Source: Kitasatospora sp. CB01950 (lineage in GTDB: Bacteria; Actinomycetota; Actinomycetes; Streptomycetales; Streptomycetaceae). From it: 64,000 nt of DNA. The stretch spans positions 346,565 to 410,564 of the forward strand of contig NZ_LISX01000003.1 of assembly GCF_001905465.1 (NCBI RefSeq), given 5' to 3'. Below are positions 44,995-53,933 of the stretch, piece by piece. The position numbers and the translations under genes were made by a program. The stretch's first letter is position 1, and every line of letters starts with the position of its first letter. The notes under the pieces were generated by a model that did not search any database, was not told the DNA's origin, and worked only from the letters and a program-made list of their open reading frames with translations.

Positions 44995-45901
44995 GAGCGA
45001 CCCGCCGCTGTACGTCCGGGCCCCGCGAGCCCTGTGGTGGGAGGCGCTGCGGCACCGCTGGGCCGCGCCGCGCAACCGGGCACTCGTCCTGCGCGACCGC
45101 AGCGGCGGCTTCCACCGCGCAGGGTCCGGCCGCGCCGATCCGGCGGTCGGACGCCTGCGCCTGCGGGACCACGACCAGGCGTTCCACGTCGATCTCGACC
45201 AGCGCAGTGGCACCCGCACCGTCGGCCTGCCGACCGGGCGCGGCACCGAGTCGATCGACCTCCGGGTGCTGTGGTGGGCGGAAGACCCCGCGCAGGTGGT
45301 GCGCAGCGGCACCCTGCACGGCTGGCGTCCGGTCCGCCAGGAGCTCGAACGCTGCCTGGGCGTGATCGGCGGCGAGTACGCGGCCGTCGGGAGGCGGATC
45401 ACCTCCGACGTGCTGCTCAAGTACCTCGGCGGGCCGCGCCCGCTGCCCGGCCACGGCCTGGCGTTCCGCGTCACGGACGCCCTCGCCCGCGAGGACGCCG
45501 AGGAGCTGCGGCTCGGCGAACCGGCGGAGGCCGGGGCGCCCTACCCGTGGACGGACACCCGGGAGGAGTACGAGTTCTGCAAGCAGGCCGTCCAGGAAGG
45601 GCCGGTCTCGCTCGCCGCGCTCTGGCTGGTGCGCCACCCCGAACAGGTCAGCCAGGTGCTGGACTGGGCGGTCTCCCACGCGGAGCTGATCCGCGGCGAG
45701 ACCAGCTGGCAGGACGAACTGGCCGGACTGCTCGGCAGGTTGACCGAGCAGGAGCAGCAGGAACTGTCCCTGCTGCTACGCGACCGGCTGTCCAGGCTCG
45801 GCCGCCGGGTCCCCGGCCCGCCGCCGCCACCACCGTCCGCACCGGAGTGGACCGTGAACGGCCATGCGGCCGGCGACCGGCTGAACGGGGTGGCACGGTG
45901 A
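44984..45901 (+). CDS. Uncharacterised protein of the cyclase operon
   Basis: 305 residues, soluble. The N-terminal 110 are beta-rich (PRNRALVLRDRSGGFHRAG, DQAFHVDLDQRSGTRTVGL). The middle mixes helix and strand, and residues 210-270 are helical, ending in a polyproline run. The last residues (VNGHAAGDRLNGVAR) echo the Gly-Asp repeats of the cyclase tail. I recognise no enzyme family. It overlaps the NTPase gene by 11 bp and the effector gene by 4 bp, so it is an integral part of the operon, perhaps an adaptor. Confidence 0.75.
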   Translation: MFTESDPPLYVRAPRALWWEALRHRWAAPRNRALVLRDRSGGFHRAGSGRADPAVGRLRLRDHDQAFHVDLDQRSGTRTVGLPTGRGTESIDLRVLWWAEDPAQVVRSGTLHGWRPVRQELERCLGVIGGEYAAVGRRITSDVLLKYLGGPRPLPGHGLAFRVTDALAREDAEELRLGEPAEAGAPYPWTDTREEYEFCKQAVQEGPVSLAALWLVRHPEQVSQVLDWAVSHAELIRGETSWQDELAGLLGRLTEQEQQELSLLLRDRLSRLGRRVPGPPPPPPSAPEWTVNGHAAGDRLNGVAR

Positions 45902-46536
45902 CACGCCTGCCGGTTCGGCACCGGACGACGTTCGCGGCGCTGCGCCGGCGGCGGGAGGCGGGGCGGCCGGAGTGGCCGGAGTGGCCGGGGGCGGCCGGGC
46001 GCAGTGCGCGGGCGGTGGCGGCGATGGAGCGGCTGGCGGTCGCCAACAGCACCGAGATCAACCGGGCCGACGCGAAGGCCGCCGTGCTGCTGGGCTTCAC
46101 GGGCGCGGCGTTCGGGGCGTTCCTGCCGCTCGGCCGGGGCGGCGGCTCGCAGCTGCTGTGGTGGACGACGGCGATGAGCGCGCTGCTGGCCGTCGGCTGC
46201 TTCGTCGCGGCGATCGTCCCGCGCCGTCGCCAGGGGAGGCAGGGGCGGCTGCGGTGGCTGCGGTGGCTGAGGTGGCTGAGGTGGCGCGGGCAGCGCGGGC
46301 GGCGGTCGGGGGCGGTCGGCGCGCCCGGCTACTTCGAGCACATCCCCGCGGAGGACGGCGCCGAGCGGCTGAGCAGCGCGTTCGAGGCCTCCGGCCGTGA
46401 TCCGGGGCAGGCGTTGCTGGCCTCACTGATCGGCACCAGTGCGATCATCCGCTCGAAGTACCGATGGATCGAGGCGGGCACGACGCTGCTGCTGCTCGCG
46501 CTGCTGCAGTTCGGCGCGGTGCTGCGGCCGGTCTGA
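45898..46536 (+). CDS. PycTM-like membrane effector
   Basis: 212 residues. The N-terminal block NSTEINRADAKAAVLLGFTGA (residues 50-70, running into the first membrane helix) is the pattern of the Pycsar transmembrane effector family (PycTM, formerly DUF5706). Helices span about 61-78, 88-107 and 191-207. Between them is a cytoplasmic segment with an odd L-R-W repeat (118-129), and a helix with LIGTSAIIRSKYRWIE leads to the last membrane helix, as in that family. Such effectors are thought to damage the membrane when a cyclic nucleotide accumulates. GTG start overlapping the previous stop. Last gene before a strong terminator. Confidence 0.72.
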   Translation: MTRLPVRHRTTFAALRRRREAGRPEWPEWPGAAGRSARAVAAMERLAVANSTEINRADAKAAVLLGFTGAAFGAFLPLGRGGGSQLLWWTTAMSALLAVGCFVAAIVPRRRQGRQGRLRWLRWLRWLRWRGQRGRRSGAVGAPGYFEHIPAEDGAERLSSAFEASGRDPGQALLASLIGTSAIIRSKYRWIEAGTTLLLLALLQFGAVLRPV

Positions 46537-46544
46537 CACGCCGA

Positions 46545-46571
46545 AGCCCCGGCCGGGGGAGGGCCGGGGCT
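46545..46571. terminator. Bidirectional terminator between effector and carbonic anhydrase genes
   Basis: AGCCCCGGCC and GGCCGGGGCT form a perfect 10-bp stem with a 7-nt loop between two convergent genes. Confidence 0.8.
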
Positions 46572-46598
46572 GCGGGCGGGTCGGGGAGACGGAGGCGG

Positions 46599-47240
<642 letters not shown>

Positions 47241-47472
47241 GCCTCGCAGACTACGTCCCCCGGCTATCGGGAGGCTCGTCCGGGCCACCTCCTGGACTCT
47301 TCCGAGCCGTTCGTGAAACGGGAGAAATCGGTCGGGAACGGCCTGAATCGTTCGGATATCGGTGTGCCGGCGGCGATAATTATGCAGGCGATGCGCCATT
47401 GGTGCGGATGCAGACGACTGCGACGACTGCTCCGGCCGTTTCCGCGCCGGCATTGACGCCCGGCGCGGCCGC

Positions 47473-47754
47473 TCAGTAGCAGCGGTACTCGCGGGAGCCC
47501 TCGTTGGTGTTGCCGAAATTGTTGCGGAACACCACGTTGTAGTGGCCGTAGCGGTAGCCGTTGCCGCCGGTGTACGTGTACGACAGGGTCTGCACGAAGC
47601 CGCCGTTGCCGTAGAAGTTGGTGTACGAGTCGGGGCAGCCCAGGCCGGTCAGGTCGGCGATCGGCGCGGCGGAGGCGGTTCCCGCCAGGCCGAGCGTCAG
47701 GGCGCCGCCGAGGGCGAGGACGGATACGACCTTGGCGGTGCGGCGGACGGCCAT
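47473..47754 (-). CDS. Small secreted protein, unknown function
   Basis: 93 residues. The Sec signal (MAVRRTAKVVSVLALGGALTL, then GLAGTASAAP) is cleaved probably after ASA. The mature part of about 63 residues has two Cys, one near its start (LGCPDSY) and one in the last residues (YRCY), likely a disulfide, and is rich in Tyr, Asn and Gly (FYGNGGFVQTLSYTYTGGN). No known domain. GAGGAG lies 5 bases before the ATG. Confidence 0.8.
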   Translation of the reverse strand: MAVRRTAKVVSVLALGGALTLGLAGTASAAPIADLTGLGCPDSYTNFYGNGGFVQTLSYTYTGGNGYRYGHYNVVFRNNFGNTNEGSREYRCY

Positions 47755-47921
47755 GTGGGGCTCCTCGGGATGTGGGCCGATGTAGCGGCGGAGAGGATCT
47801 TTCCCAGTTTGAGTTGAGCGCGTCAATGGTATGGACCAATCAGGACGGAGGTTGGCCGGAATCCGGCTCGGCGCGCGGTAGCCTTCCGGCGCGCGGGGAA
47901 CGGCGACGGAGGGAGCGCGCG

Positions 47922-48791
47922 GTGGACGGCGCGGACGGCTGGGAGTGGGACGAGACACTGTTCGCAGGCACCGCCCAGCACTACACGCGCGGCTGGCTCC
48001 CGTACGCCCCCGGCCTGCCGGACGCGCTCGCCCGGGCACTGCAACTCGACGGCACCGGACGGCTGTTGGACATCGGCTGCGGCCCCGGAACGCTCACCCT
48101 CGGCCTCGCCGAACTCTTCGCCGAGGCGGTCGGCGTCGACCCGGACCCCGAGATGCTCGCCGAGGCGGCCCGCGCCGCCCCTGCTGTCCGCTTCGCCCGC
48201 CCCGCCCATGCCGCCGGACCGGCCGGCAGGGTGCGATGGGTGCGCGCCCGCGCCGAACAACTGCCGCCCGGGCTCGGCACGTTCACCGTCGCCACGTTCG
48301 GCAACTCCTTCCACTGGATGGACCGCGAACAGGTCGCCGCCACCGTCCGCGGCCTGCTGCGCCCCGGCGGCGCGGCCGTCCACCTCGCCGACTGGAAGGC
48401 CGAGCCGCCGGCCACCGCCGCCCTGCCGTACCCGCCACTGCCGCACGCCGCGATCGACGCCCTGGTCCGCGCCCACCTGGGCCCCGTCCGTCGGGCCGGC
48501 CGCGGACTGCTGCCGCACGGCACCCCGGGCGGGGAGTCCGGGATCTTCGCCCGCGCCGGATTCGCCGGCCCCGAACGCCTGATCGTCCCCGGCGGTGCGA
48601 TCCTGCACCGCACCGAGGACGACGCCGTCGCCGCCGTCCTCTCGCTCTCCTCCTCCGCCCCGCACCTGTTCGGCCCTCGACTCCCCGCCTTCGAGACCGA
48701 CCTGCGCCGCCTCCTCCGCGAGGCGTCCCCGTCGGGCCGCTTCGCCGTACGCCTGCCGAGCACCGAGGCGGTGATCTGGCGGCGCGACTGA
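47922..48791 (+). CDS. SAM-dependent class I methyltransferase
   Basis: 289 residues. Motif I is LLDIGCGPGTLTLG, the acidic post-I residue is in AVGVDPDPEM and FTVATFGNSFHWMDR is a motif-IV-like segment typical of the methyltransferase type 11/25 families. The N-terminal YTRGWLPYAPGL also fits. The substrate is unknown. GTG at 47922 with GACGGAGGGAG upstream; an ATG-like start further upstream would lack a ribosome site. Confidence 0.85.
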   Translation: MDGADGWEWDETLFAGTAQHYTRGWLPYAPGLPDALARALQLDGTGRLLDIGCGPGTLTLGLAELFAEAVGVDPDPEMLAEAARAAPAVRFARPAHAAGPAGRVRWVRARAEQLPPGLGTFTVATFGNSFHWMDREQVAATVRGLLRPGGAAVHLADWKAEPPATAALPYPPLPHAAIDALVRAHLGPVRRAGRGLLPHGTPGGESGIFARAGFAGPERLIVPGGAILHRTEDDAVAAVLSLSSSAPHLFGPRLPAFETDLRRLLREASPSGRFAVRLPSTEAVIWRRD

Positions 48792-48826
48792 CGCACCGTC
48801 AACATCCGTGTACCGTAGGTCGGTTG

Positions 48827-49540
48827 ATGGCAGAATCCTGGGACTCCATCGCCGACGGGTACGCGGCCCGGCTGCGGGACGGCTCCGCGCTGCACGAGTT
48901 CAACCGCGACGCCCTGCTCGCCCACCTCCCCGAACGCCTCGACGGGCAACGGGTGCTCGACCTCGGCTGCGGCGAGGGCATCATCGCCCGCGCGGTGGCC
49001 GCCCGGGGCGCGTCCGTGGTGGGCATCGACCCGTCGCCCGCCATGATCGCCCACGCGCGGGCGCAGGGGACCGGCGTGGACTACGCGGTGGACGACGGCT
49101 GTGTGCTGAGCACCGTCTCCGACTGCTCCGTCGACCGGGTCACCGCCGGGCTGTCGCTGAACAACGTGCCGGACCTCGACGCCGCACTCGCCGCCGTGCG
49201 ACGGGTCCTGGTGCCGCACGGCTCGCTCGTGCTGACGATCCCGCACCCGTGCTTCGAAGCCCCGCACGCCGCCTGGACGACGGACGGCGACGGAACCGCC
49301 CGCCGTGTCGTCGGCCAGTACCTCGACGAGGGCTTCTGGCGCTCCGCCGACCCCGGGAGCGTCCGCCGGGCCGGCAATCAGCACCGCACCCTCGCCACCG
49401 TCCTGACCGCCCTGCTGCGGCACGGCTTCGTCCTGGAGGCCGTCGCCGAACCGCCCCCCACCGCCCGGCTCGCAGCCGCCCGGCCGGAACGGGCCGCACT
49501 GCCCCCGTTCCTGGCCGTCCGGGCCCGACGCGGCGAGTAG
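48827..49540 (+). CDS. SAM-dependent class I methyltransferase
   Basis: 237 residues. WDSIADGYAAR start, motif I VLDLGCGEGIIARAVA, VVGIDPSPAMI, and IPHPCFEAP typical of the type 11/UbiE-like group. The substrate is not predictable. It starts 35 bp after the previous methyltransferase, so they may be co-transcribed, but they are not close copies. A TTG one codon upstream is an alternative start. Confidence 0.85.
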   Translation: MAESWDSIADGYAARLRDGSALHEFNRDALLAHLPERLDGQRVLDLGCGEGIIARAVAARGASVVGIDPSPAMIAHARAQGTGVDYAVDDGCVLSTVSDCSVDRVTAGLSLNNVPDLDAALAAVRRVLVPHGSLVLTIPHPCFEAPHAAWTTDGDGTARRVVGQYLDEGFWRSADPGSVRRAGNQHRTLATVLTALLRHGFVLEAVAEPPPTARLAAARPERAALPPFLAVRARRGE

Positions 49541-49550
49541 CCGGGGGCGG

Positions 49551-50231
49551 TCAGGCGGTGTCGCGGTAGAGGGCGGCCGTCGCGGCGGTGACGGCGGCGG
49601 CGAGGACGAGGGCCCAGGGGAGGTGGTGGTGCAGGACGAGGGCGGCGCCCGGGACGGTGCCGGCGGTCATGGTGAGGGCGGCGAGGATGCGGCGGCGCTG
49701 ACGGGGCGATCGGCGGTGCGCCAGGCGGGTGTCGGCGGCGAGGCCGGTGAGGGTCATGGTCAGGACGGTGGTGGTGAGGTCGGGCACGCCCAGGCTGCGG
49801 ACGGTGGCGTTGCGCAGGCCCATGGCGACGGCGAGCAGCGCGATCACGCCGTACTGGAGGGCGCCGCCGGTGCCGAACGCGAAGGCCACGGCGGCGGCCG
49901 CGAGGTGCAGCACGGTCTCGGCGGCCAGCGCGGGCCGCAGCCGGCCGGTGGTGTGGCGTCCGCCGAGGGCCGCGCCGAGCAGGAACGCGGCGAGCGAGGT
50001 GAGCGAGCCGAGGACGGAGAACCCGGGCGCGCCCGCCAGCGCGAAGCCGATGACCACCACGTTGCCGGTCATGTTCGCGGCGAACACGTGGGCGAGCCCG
50101 AGGTAGCTGACCGCGTCGATCAGCCCGCTCACCGCCGTCAGCCCGAACAGCGCGAGCGCCAGCGGATCGCCGTCCTCCGTCGTCGCCCCGACCGGCCGCG
50201 CCGGTGGCTCGGCGGCGGCGGTCGAGGGCAC
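49551..50231 (-). CDS. DUF1275 (YoaK-type) integral membrane protein
   Basis: 226 residues with about six hydrophobic helices. The family signature GLIDAVSYLGLAHVFAANMTGNVVVIGFAL is in the first third and GLRNATVRSLGVPDLTTTVLT in the second. These proteins are widespread in actinomycetes and of unknown function. GTG start with GGGAGG 4 bases upstream. Confidence 0.9.
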   Translation of the reverse strand: MPSTAAAEPPARPVGATTEDGDPLALALFGLTAVSGLIDAVSYLGLAHVFAANMTGNVVVIGFALAGAPGFSVLGSLTSLAAFLLGAALGGRHTTGRLRPALAAETVLHLAAAAVAFAFGTGGALQYGVIALLAVAMGLRNATVRSLGVPDLTTTVLTMTLTGLAADTRLAHRRSPRQRRRILAALTMTAGTVPGAALVLHHHLPWALVLAAAVTAATAALYRDTA

Positions 50232-50391
50232 GGTGCCTCCCGGGCAGTGAGGTGGCGGACAGTCAGTAGCGTGCCAGAGCGGGGCTGCGCAGCGGCGGAA
50301 CCCGCCGACACGTTCCGTCGGACGCCTCCCGAGGACCGGGCGACCGGGCATCCTGGTGGCACAACGAGGCTTCGGCGTTCGGAGATTGACG

Positions 50392-52098
50392 ATGCATCGG
50401 AAGAACCCGCCCGGACCGCACCTGAACCGCCGAGGCCTGCTGACCGCCGCTGCCGCGGTCGGCCTGGCCGCAGGAGCGGCCGGCCCGGGGAGCGCCGCCG
50501 CGGCCGGCCCGCCGCCCGGAGGCCGGGACCCGGAGACCTTCGGGCCCGCGCAGGTGCGGCCGGGCGACCCGCGGTACGAGAGCCTGTTGCGCGGCGACAA
50601 CCACCGGTTCGTCGGGCATCCCGACGAAGTGCAGGTGGTCGGCAGCACCGCGCAGGTCGTGCAGGCCGTGCAGGACGCCGTCCGCGCCGGGAAGCGGATC
50701 GGGGTGCGCAGCGGCGGCCACTGCTTCGAGAACTTCACCGCGGACCCGGAGATCCGGCTGCTGCTGGACCTCTCGCAGCTGGACGCCGTCGGCTACGACC
50801 CGTCGCGGCGGGCCTTCGAGGTGCAGCCGGGCGCCACCCTGGGCCGGGTGTACCGGACGCTGTTCAAGGGCTGGGGCGTGACGATCCCGGCCGGCGGCTG
50901 CCCGGAGGTCGGCGCGGGCGGGCACCTGGTCGGCGGCGGCTACGGCCCGCTCTCACGGCGGTACGGCTCGGTGGTGGACCACCTGTACGGCGTCGAGGTG
51001 GTGGTCGTCGACCGGGACGGCAACGCCCGCGCGGTCGTCGCCACCCGCGAACCCGACGACCCGAACCGGGACCTGTGGTGGGCGCACACGGGGGGCGGCG
51101 GCGGCAACTTCGGCGTCGTCACCCGCTACTGGCTGCGCTCGCCCGACGCCGACGCCGACGCCGACACTGACGCCGACACTGGCGCCGCCGCCGCCGACGC
51201 CCGGGCGGCCGCCGCGCCCGACCCCCGACGCCTGCTGCCGCCCGCCCCGGCCGAGATCCTCGAAGCGCTGGTCGAATGGACCTGGGACCCGGAGAAGACC
51301 ACCGAGCAGGCCGTCACCACCCTGATCCGCAACTTCTGCACCTGGCACGAGCAGCACAGCGACCCCGCCCCGCCCTACGACGCCCTCTACGCGATCCTCC
51401 AACTCGCCCACCAGGACGCCGGAAGCTTCTCCATGGTCGTGCAGATCGACGCCGGCGTCCCCCACGCGGCCGACCTGGTCGACGAGTTCGTCGCCCACGT
51501 CAACGCCGGCACCGGCCTCACCCCCGACGGCGGCAGCGCCACCGCCCCCTGGCTGTACGTCATGACCTGGCCCGGCAACGGCGAGTCCGGCAACATCATC
51601 ACCCGCCGCTACAAGGGCAAGGCCGGCTACCTGAAGCGCTCCTTCACCGACACCCAACTCGCCACGATCCACCGCCACTTGACCAACACCACCGGCAGCG
51701 CCGAGTGCGGCATGCTGATCGTCGGCTACGGCGGCCGGGTCCGCGCCGTCCGCCCCGACGCCACCGCCGTCGCCCAGCGCGACGTCGTGATGAAGGCCGT
51801 CTACCACAGCATCTGGGCCGACGAGAGCGACGACGCCGCCCGACTGTCCTGGGTCCGCGAGCTGTACCGCGACGTCTACCGCGACACCGGCGGCGTCCCC
51901 GTCCCCGGCGAGGTCAGCGACGGCTCCTACATCAACTACCCCGACACCGACCTCGCGGACCCGGCCTGGAACACCTCCGGCACCCCCTGGCACACCCTCT
52001 ACTACAAGGACAACTACCCCCGCCTGCAACGCGTCAAGGCCCGCTGGGACCCGCGCGACGTGTTCCGGCACGCCCTCTCGATCGAACTGCCGCGCTGA
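50392..52098 (+). CDS. Tat-exported FAD-linked oxidase (berberine-bridge type)
   Basis: 568 residues. A Tat signal (NRRGLLTAAAAVGLAAGAAG) precedes a PCMH-type FAD domain with RSGGHCFE, whose His is the usual covalent-flavin site, and VGGGYGPLSRRYG with CPEVGAGGHL nearby, which may supply the 6-S-cysteinyl link (Cys in GGCPEVG). The C-terminal berberine-bridge domain ends WDPRDVFRHALSIELP. A Asp-Ala repeat (about residues 248-262) is a low-complexity loop. Family members oxidise sugars or secondary metabolites. The last 95 bp of this gene are duplicated at 60.8 kb. Confidence 0.9.
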   Translation: MHRKNPPGPHLNRRGLLTAAAAVGLAAGAAGPGSAAAAGPPPGGRDPETFGPAQVRPGDPRYESLLRGDNHRFVGHPDEVQVVGSTAQVVQAVQDAVRAGKRIGVRSGGHCFENFTADPEIRLLLDLSQLDAVGYDPSRRAFEVQPGATLGRVYRTLFKGWGVTIPAGGCPEVGAGGHLVGGGYGPLSRRYGSVVDHLYGVEVVVVDRDGNARAVVATREPDDPNRDLWWAHTGGGGGNFGVVTRYWLRSPDADADADTDADTGAAAADARAAAAPDPRRLLPPAPAEILEALVEWTWDPEKTTEQAVTTLIRNFCTWHEQHSDPAPPYDALYAILQLAHQDAGSFSMVVQIDAGVPHAADLVDEFVAHVNAGTGLTPDGGSATAPWLYVMTWPGNGESGNIITRRYKGKAGYLKRSFTDTQLATIHRHLTNTTGSAECGMLIVGYGGRVRAVRPDATAVAQRDVVMKAVYHSIWADESDDAARLSWVRELYRDVYRDTGGVPVPGEVSDGSYINYPDTDLADPAWNTSGTPWHTLYYKDNYPRLQRVKARWDPRDVFRHALSIELPR

Positions 52099-52538
52099 CC
52101 TGTCGGGCAGGCCCAGGTCGAACATCCGGTAGGGGATCATATCGGGATGAAGGGGGCAAATGAAGAGGGGGGTGTGGTGTGCTGTGAAGGAATGGGCAAG
52201 CAACAGTGCCTGCCTGAAGCGCCGACGGAGCCCGGTGTGCGGTGTGCCGGGTCCTCAGGTATCGGCGGATTCGCGAGGGTGTACTCGGATCAATGCTGAC
52301 TTTTGCCGACCTGAACTGACGTTGCGTCAGTGGCGTGGGCCGGGTTCTGGCTACGTGCAGGTAGCCGTGGTGCTGGTGCCGACATCCACAGCCGGACCTT
52401 GAGACGCAGGCAGGTTCGACTTGAGGGCGGGAACGTCGGCGGTCCGCTGCCGAGCACGATGACGGCGTGACCGGGGGAGATGTGAGGCCGCCGGTGCCGC
52501 AAACGCGGCCGTCCGCCAGACCGAGGAGCCCGGGTTCG
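52004..52538 (+). repeat. Long direct repeat, copy 1 (includes 3' end of the FAD oxidase gene)
   Basis: Starting at ACAAGGACAACTAC, this segment matches 60786 onward over about 490 bp with a few substitutions and one single-base gap. After 52495 it jumps to homology with 61413-61454, so copy 1 lacks about 136 bp present in copy 2. It contains the oxidase stop codon, GCTGACTTTTGCCGAC (52295) and a trace of an integrase N-terminus. Confidence 0.9.
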
Positions 52539-53042
52539 TACGTGACGGCGCTGCATGCCGGACCAGCCAACACCGCCACCGCTCAATCTCTGCGGGAGGT
52601 GAGGCGGTGACGCGGAAACGTGCCAGTCGGGGATGGCATGGGCGCGCGAGAGGCGTTAGATGGGCGGCTCTTCCCCGGGAGGGAAGGCTGCCGGGTCCCA
52701 GGTGTACAGACGCCAGATGCCGCTCTCCAGAGGGACCGGTACCGGCTGGCCGGTCTCGTCCTCCCGGATCCAGCGCAGACGGATTCCCTGTCAAGTTCTT
52801 GTGTTCAGGAACCAGTGGCGAGGTGCCGCGCATCTGCAAGCTCGGCCGCGCCTCGACATCCACGGGGTGCCCCTGGTGATCGATCAGTTGTGGAACGATG
52901 GTGGCTGGTTCGGCTGTGGGTCTGTTGAGGTCTCGCGGTGGCCGGCCATCGGCCCGGCAGGATTCCCGTGCACTTTGTGCGCCCTGCCGGGCCTCTCTGG
53001 GCCTACGGCTCGGCGGAAAGACTCTCAGCCGACCGCCGCCAG
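52539..53042. other. Stretch without recognisable gene
   Basis: About 500 bp with weak codon structure. Open frames here are short and do not resemble any family I know. It lies inside the scarred island and is probably decayed sequence. Confidence 0.4.
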
Positions 53043-53268
53043 TCAGCTTCGGGCGCGTTCGACGATCCCGCGCAGGCTGATCGATTTCTTGAACGGGTTG
53101 CCCATCTCGTCCTCGGCGTCGGCGTACTCGTCGAACAGCCCGGGGTTGATCTGCGCGCTGCGGACAAGGTCGTCGGTGTGCGCAAGCGGGCAGGCCCGGC
53201 AGCTCAGGCGGCGCATGCCCTGGTCGTACGCCTCGTGGTGGGCGATGCCGTTGTCCTGGTGGATATTG
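53043..53268 (-). pseudogene. C-terminal fragment of a phosphoadenosine-phosphosulfate reductase family protein
   Basis: About 75 residues: HHEAYDQGMRRLSCRACPLA, then DDLVRSAQINPGLFDEYADAEDEMG ending at a normal stop. The GMRRLSC-xxC block is the C-terminal signature of actinobacterial PAPS-reductase-like (adenine nucleotide alpha hydrolase) proteins. The N-terminal PP-loop domain is missing; upstream sequence is unrelated. Non-functional remnant. Confidence 0.65.
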
Positions 53269-53485
53269 GTAGGCGCGGATATTGGATGTTGCGGAATGCT
53301 TTCCGGGGGTTGAGGAACATCCATGCCAGATCGTGCGCTGAGGCCGGGCCGGTCTCCGGAGGCCGTTGACCTGGGCTGATCGTGGGCTCCAACCTTCGCG
53401 GGTCGATGTTGTCGATCTTCGGAGGGCCGTTGTGGCGGTCGAATTTCTGACGGATGAGCAGGCGTCCCGGTACGGGGCGTTCTAC
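53269..53485. other. Unassigned sequence between the PAPS-reductase fragment and the CRISPR relic
   Basis: No gene, repeat or motif that I can support. Confidence 0.3.
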
Positions 53486-53575
53486 GGCGCCCCGGCGCGG
53501 GCGGGGATGGCCCCCAGGCCGACGAGGCGCCGCGCCGGATGCGCGACTGCTCCCCGCGCCCGCGGGGATGGCCCC
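53486..53575 (+). CRISPR. Relict type I-E-like CRISPR unit: degenerate repeat, 32-nt spacer, intact repeat
   Basis: The 29-nt sequence at 53547-53575 contains CCCCGC-GCCC-GCGGGG followed by ATGGCCCC, the form of Streptomyces type I-E repeats. A related 29-nt sequence (53486-53514), identical over its last 14 bases, stands exactly 32 nt before it. 29 + 32 is the type I-E spacing. No further units and no cas genes are in the window, so this is a remnant of an array. Confidence 0.6.
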
Positions 53576-53933
53576 CCGTTCCCGGCAGCGGGTGCCGGAC
53601 GTGGTCCGGCACCCGCTGCGCAGCCTGGTGGCGGTCTTCCGCCGCCCGTTGTTCGTCTTCGACGCCTGCCTGGTCGTCACCACGGCCCACCCCTGGGGCG
53701 GCGGCGAAGGCCCGGTGCCTGGGAGGCTACCGGCACGAGGTGTACCGGGACGACCGGAGCGCCCGCCCTGACCTACGGGTCTGGGAGCTCCGGTCGTCCC
53801 GGAGCCCGTGGTGGCGGCACGGCCCCGAAGCGTCCGGCCGCCGCGCGGGGGAGTGCCTGCTCGCCGGTCCGCTTCCGTGCGGTCCGACCGGCAGCTGACC
53901 GCTCACCTTCAGGGAGCAGGGAGGGTGCGTGGG
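53576..53933. other. Unassigned sequence with a hairpin
   Basis: GCGGGTGCCGGAC-GTG-GTCCGGCACCCGC (53589-53617) is a perfect 13-bp-arm hairpin, possibly a terminator left from a lost gene. The rest shows no identifiable coding sequence. Confidence 0.4.

Noticed and set aside
47343..47456. Short plus-strand frame beginning near ATGCAGGCGATG between the carbonic anhydrase and the secreted protein genes
   Set aside because: No ribosome site, very short, Arg-rich composition of non-coding GC-rich DNA.
52607..53313. Plus-strand frames in the island after the first long repeat
   Set aside because: They cover the minus-strand PAPS-reductase fragment or lack any similarity, with no credible start sites.
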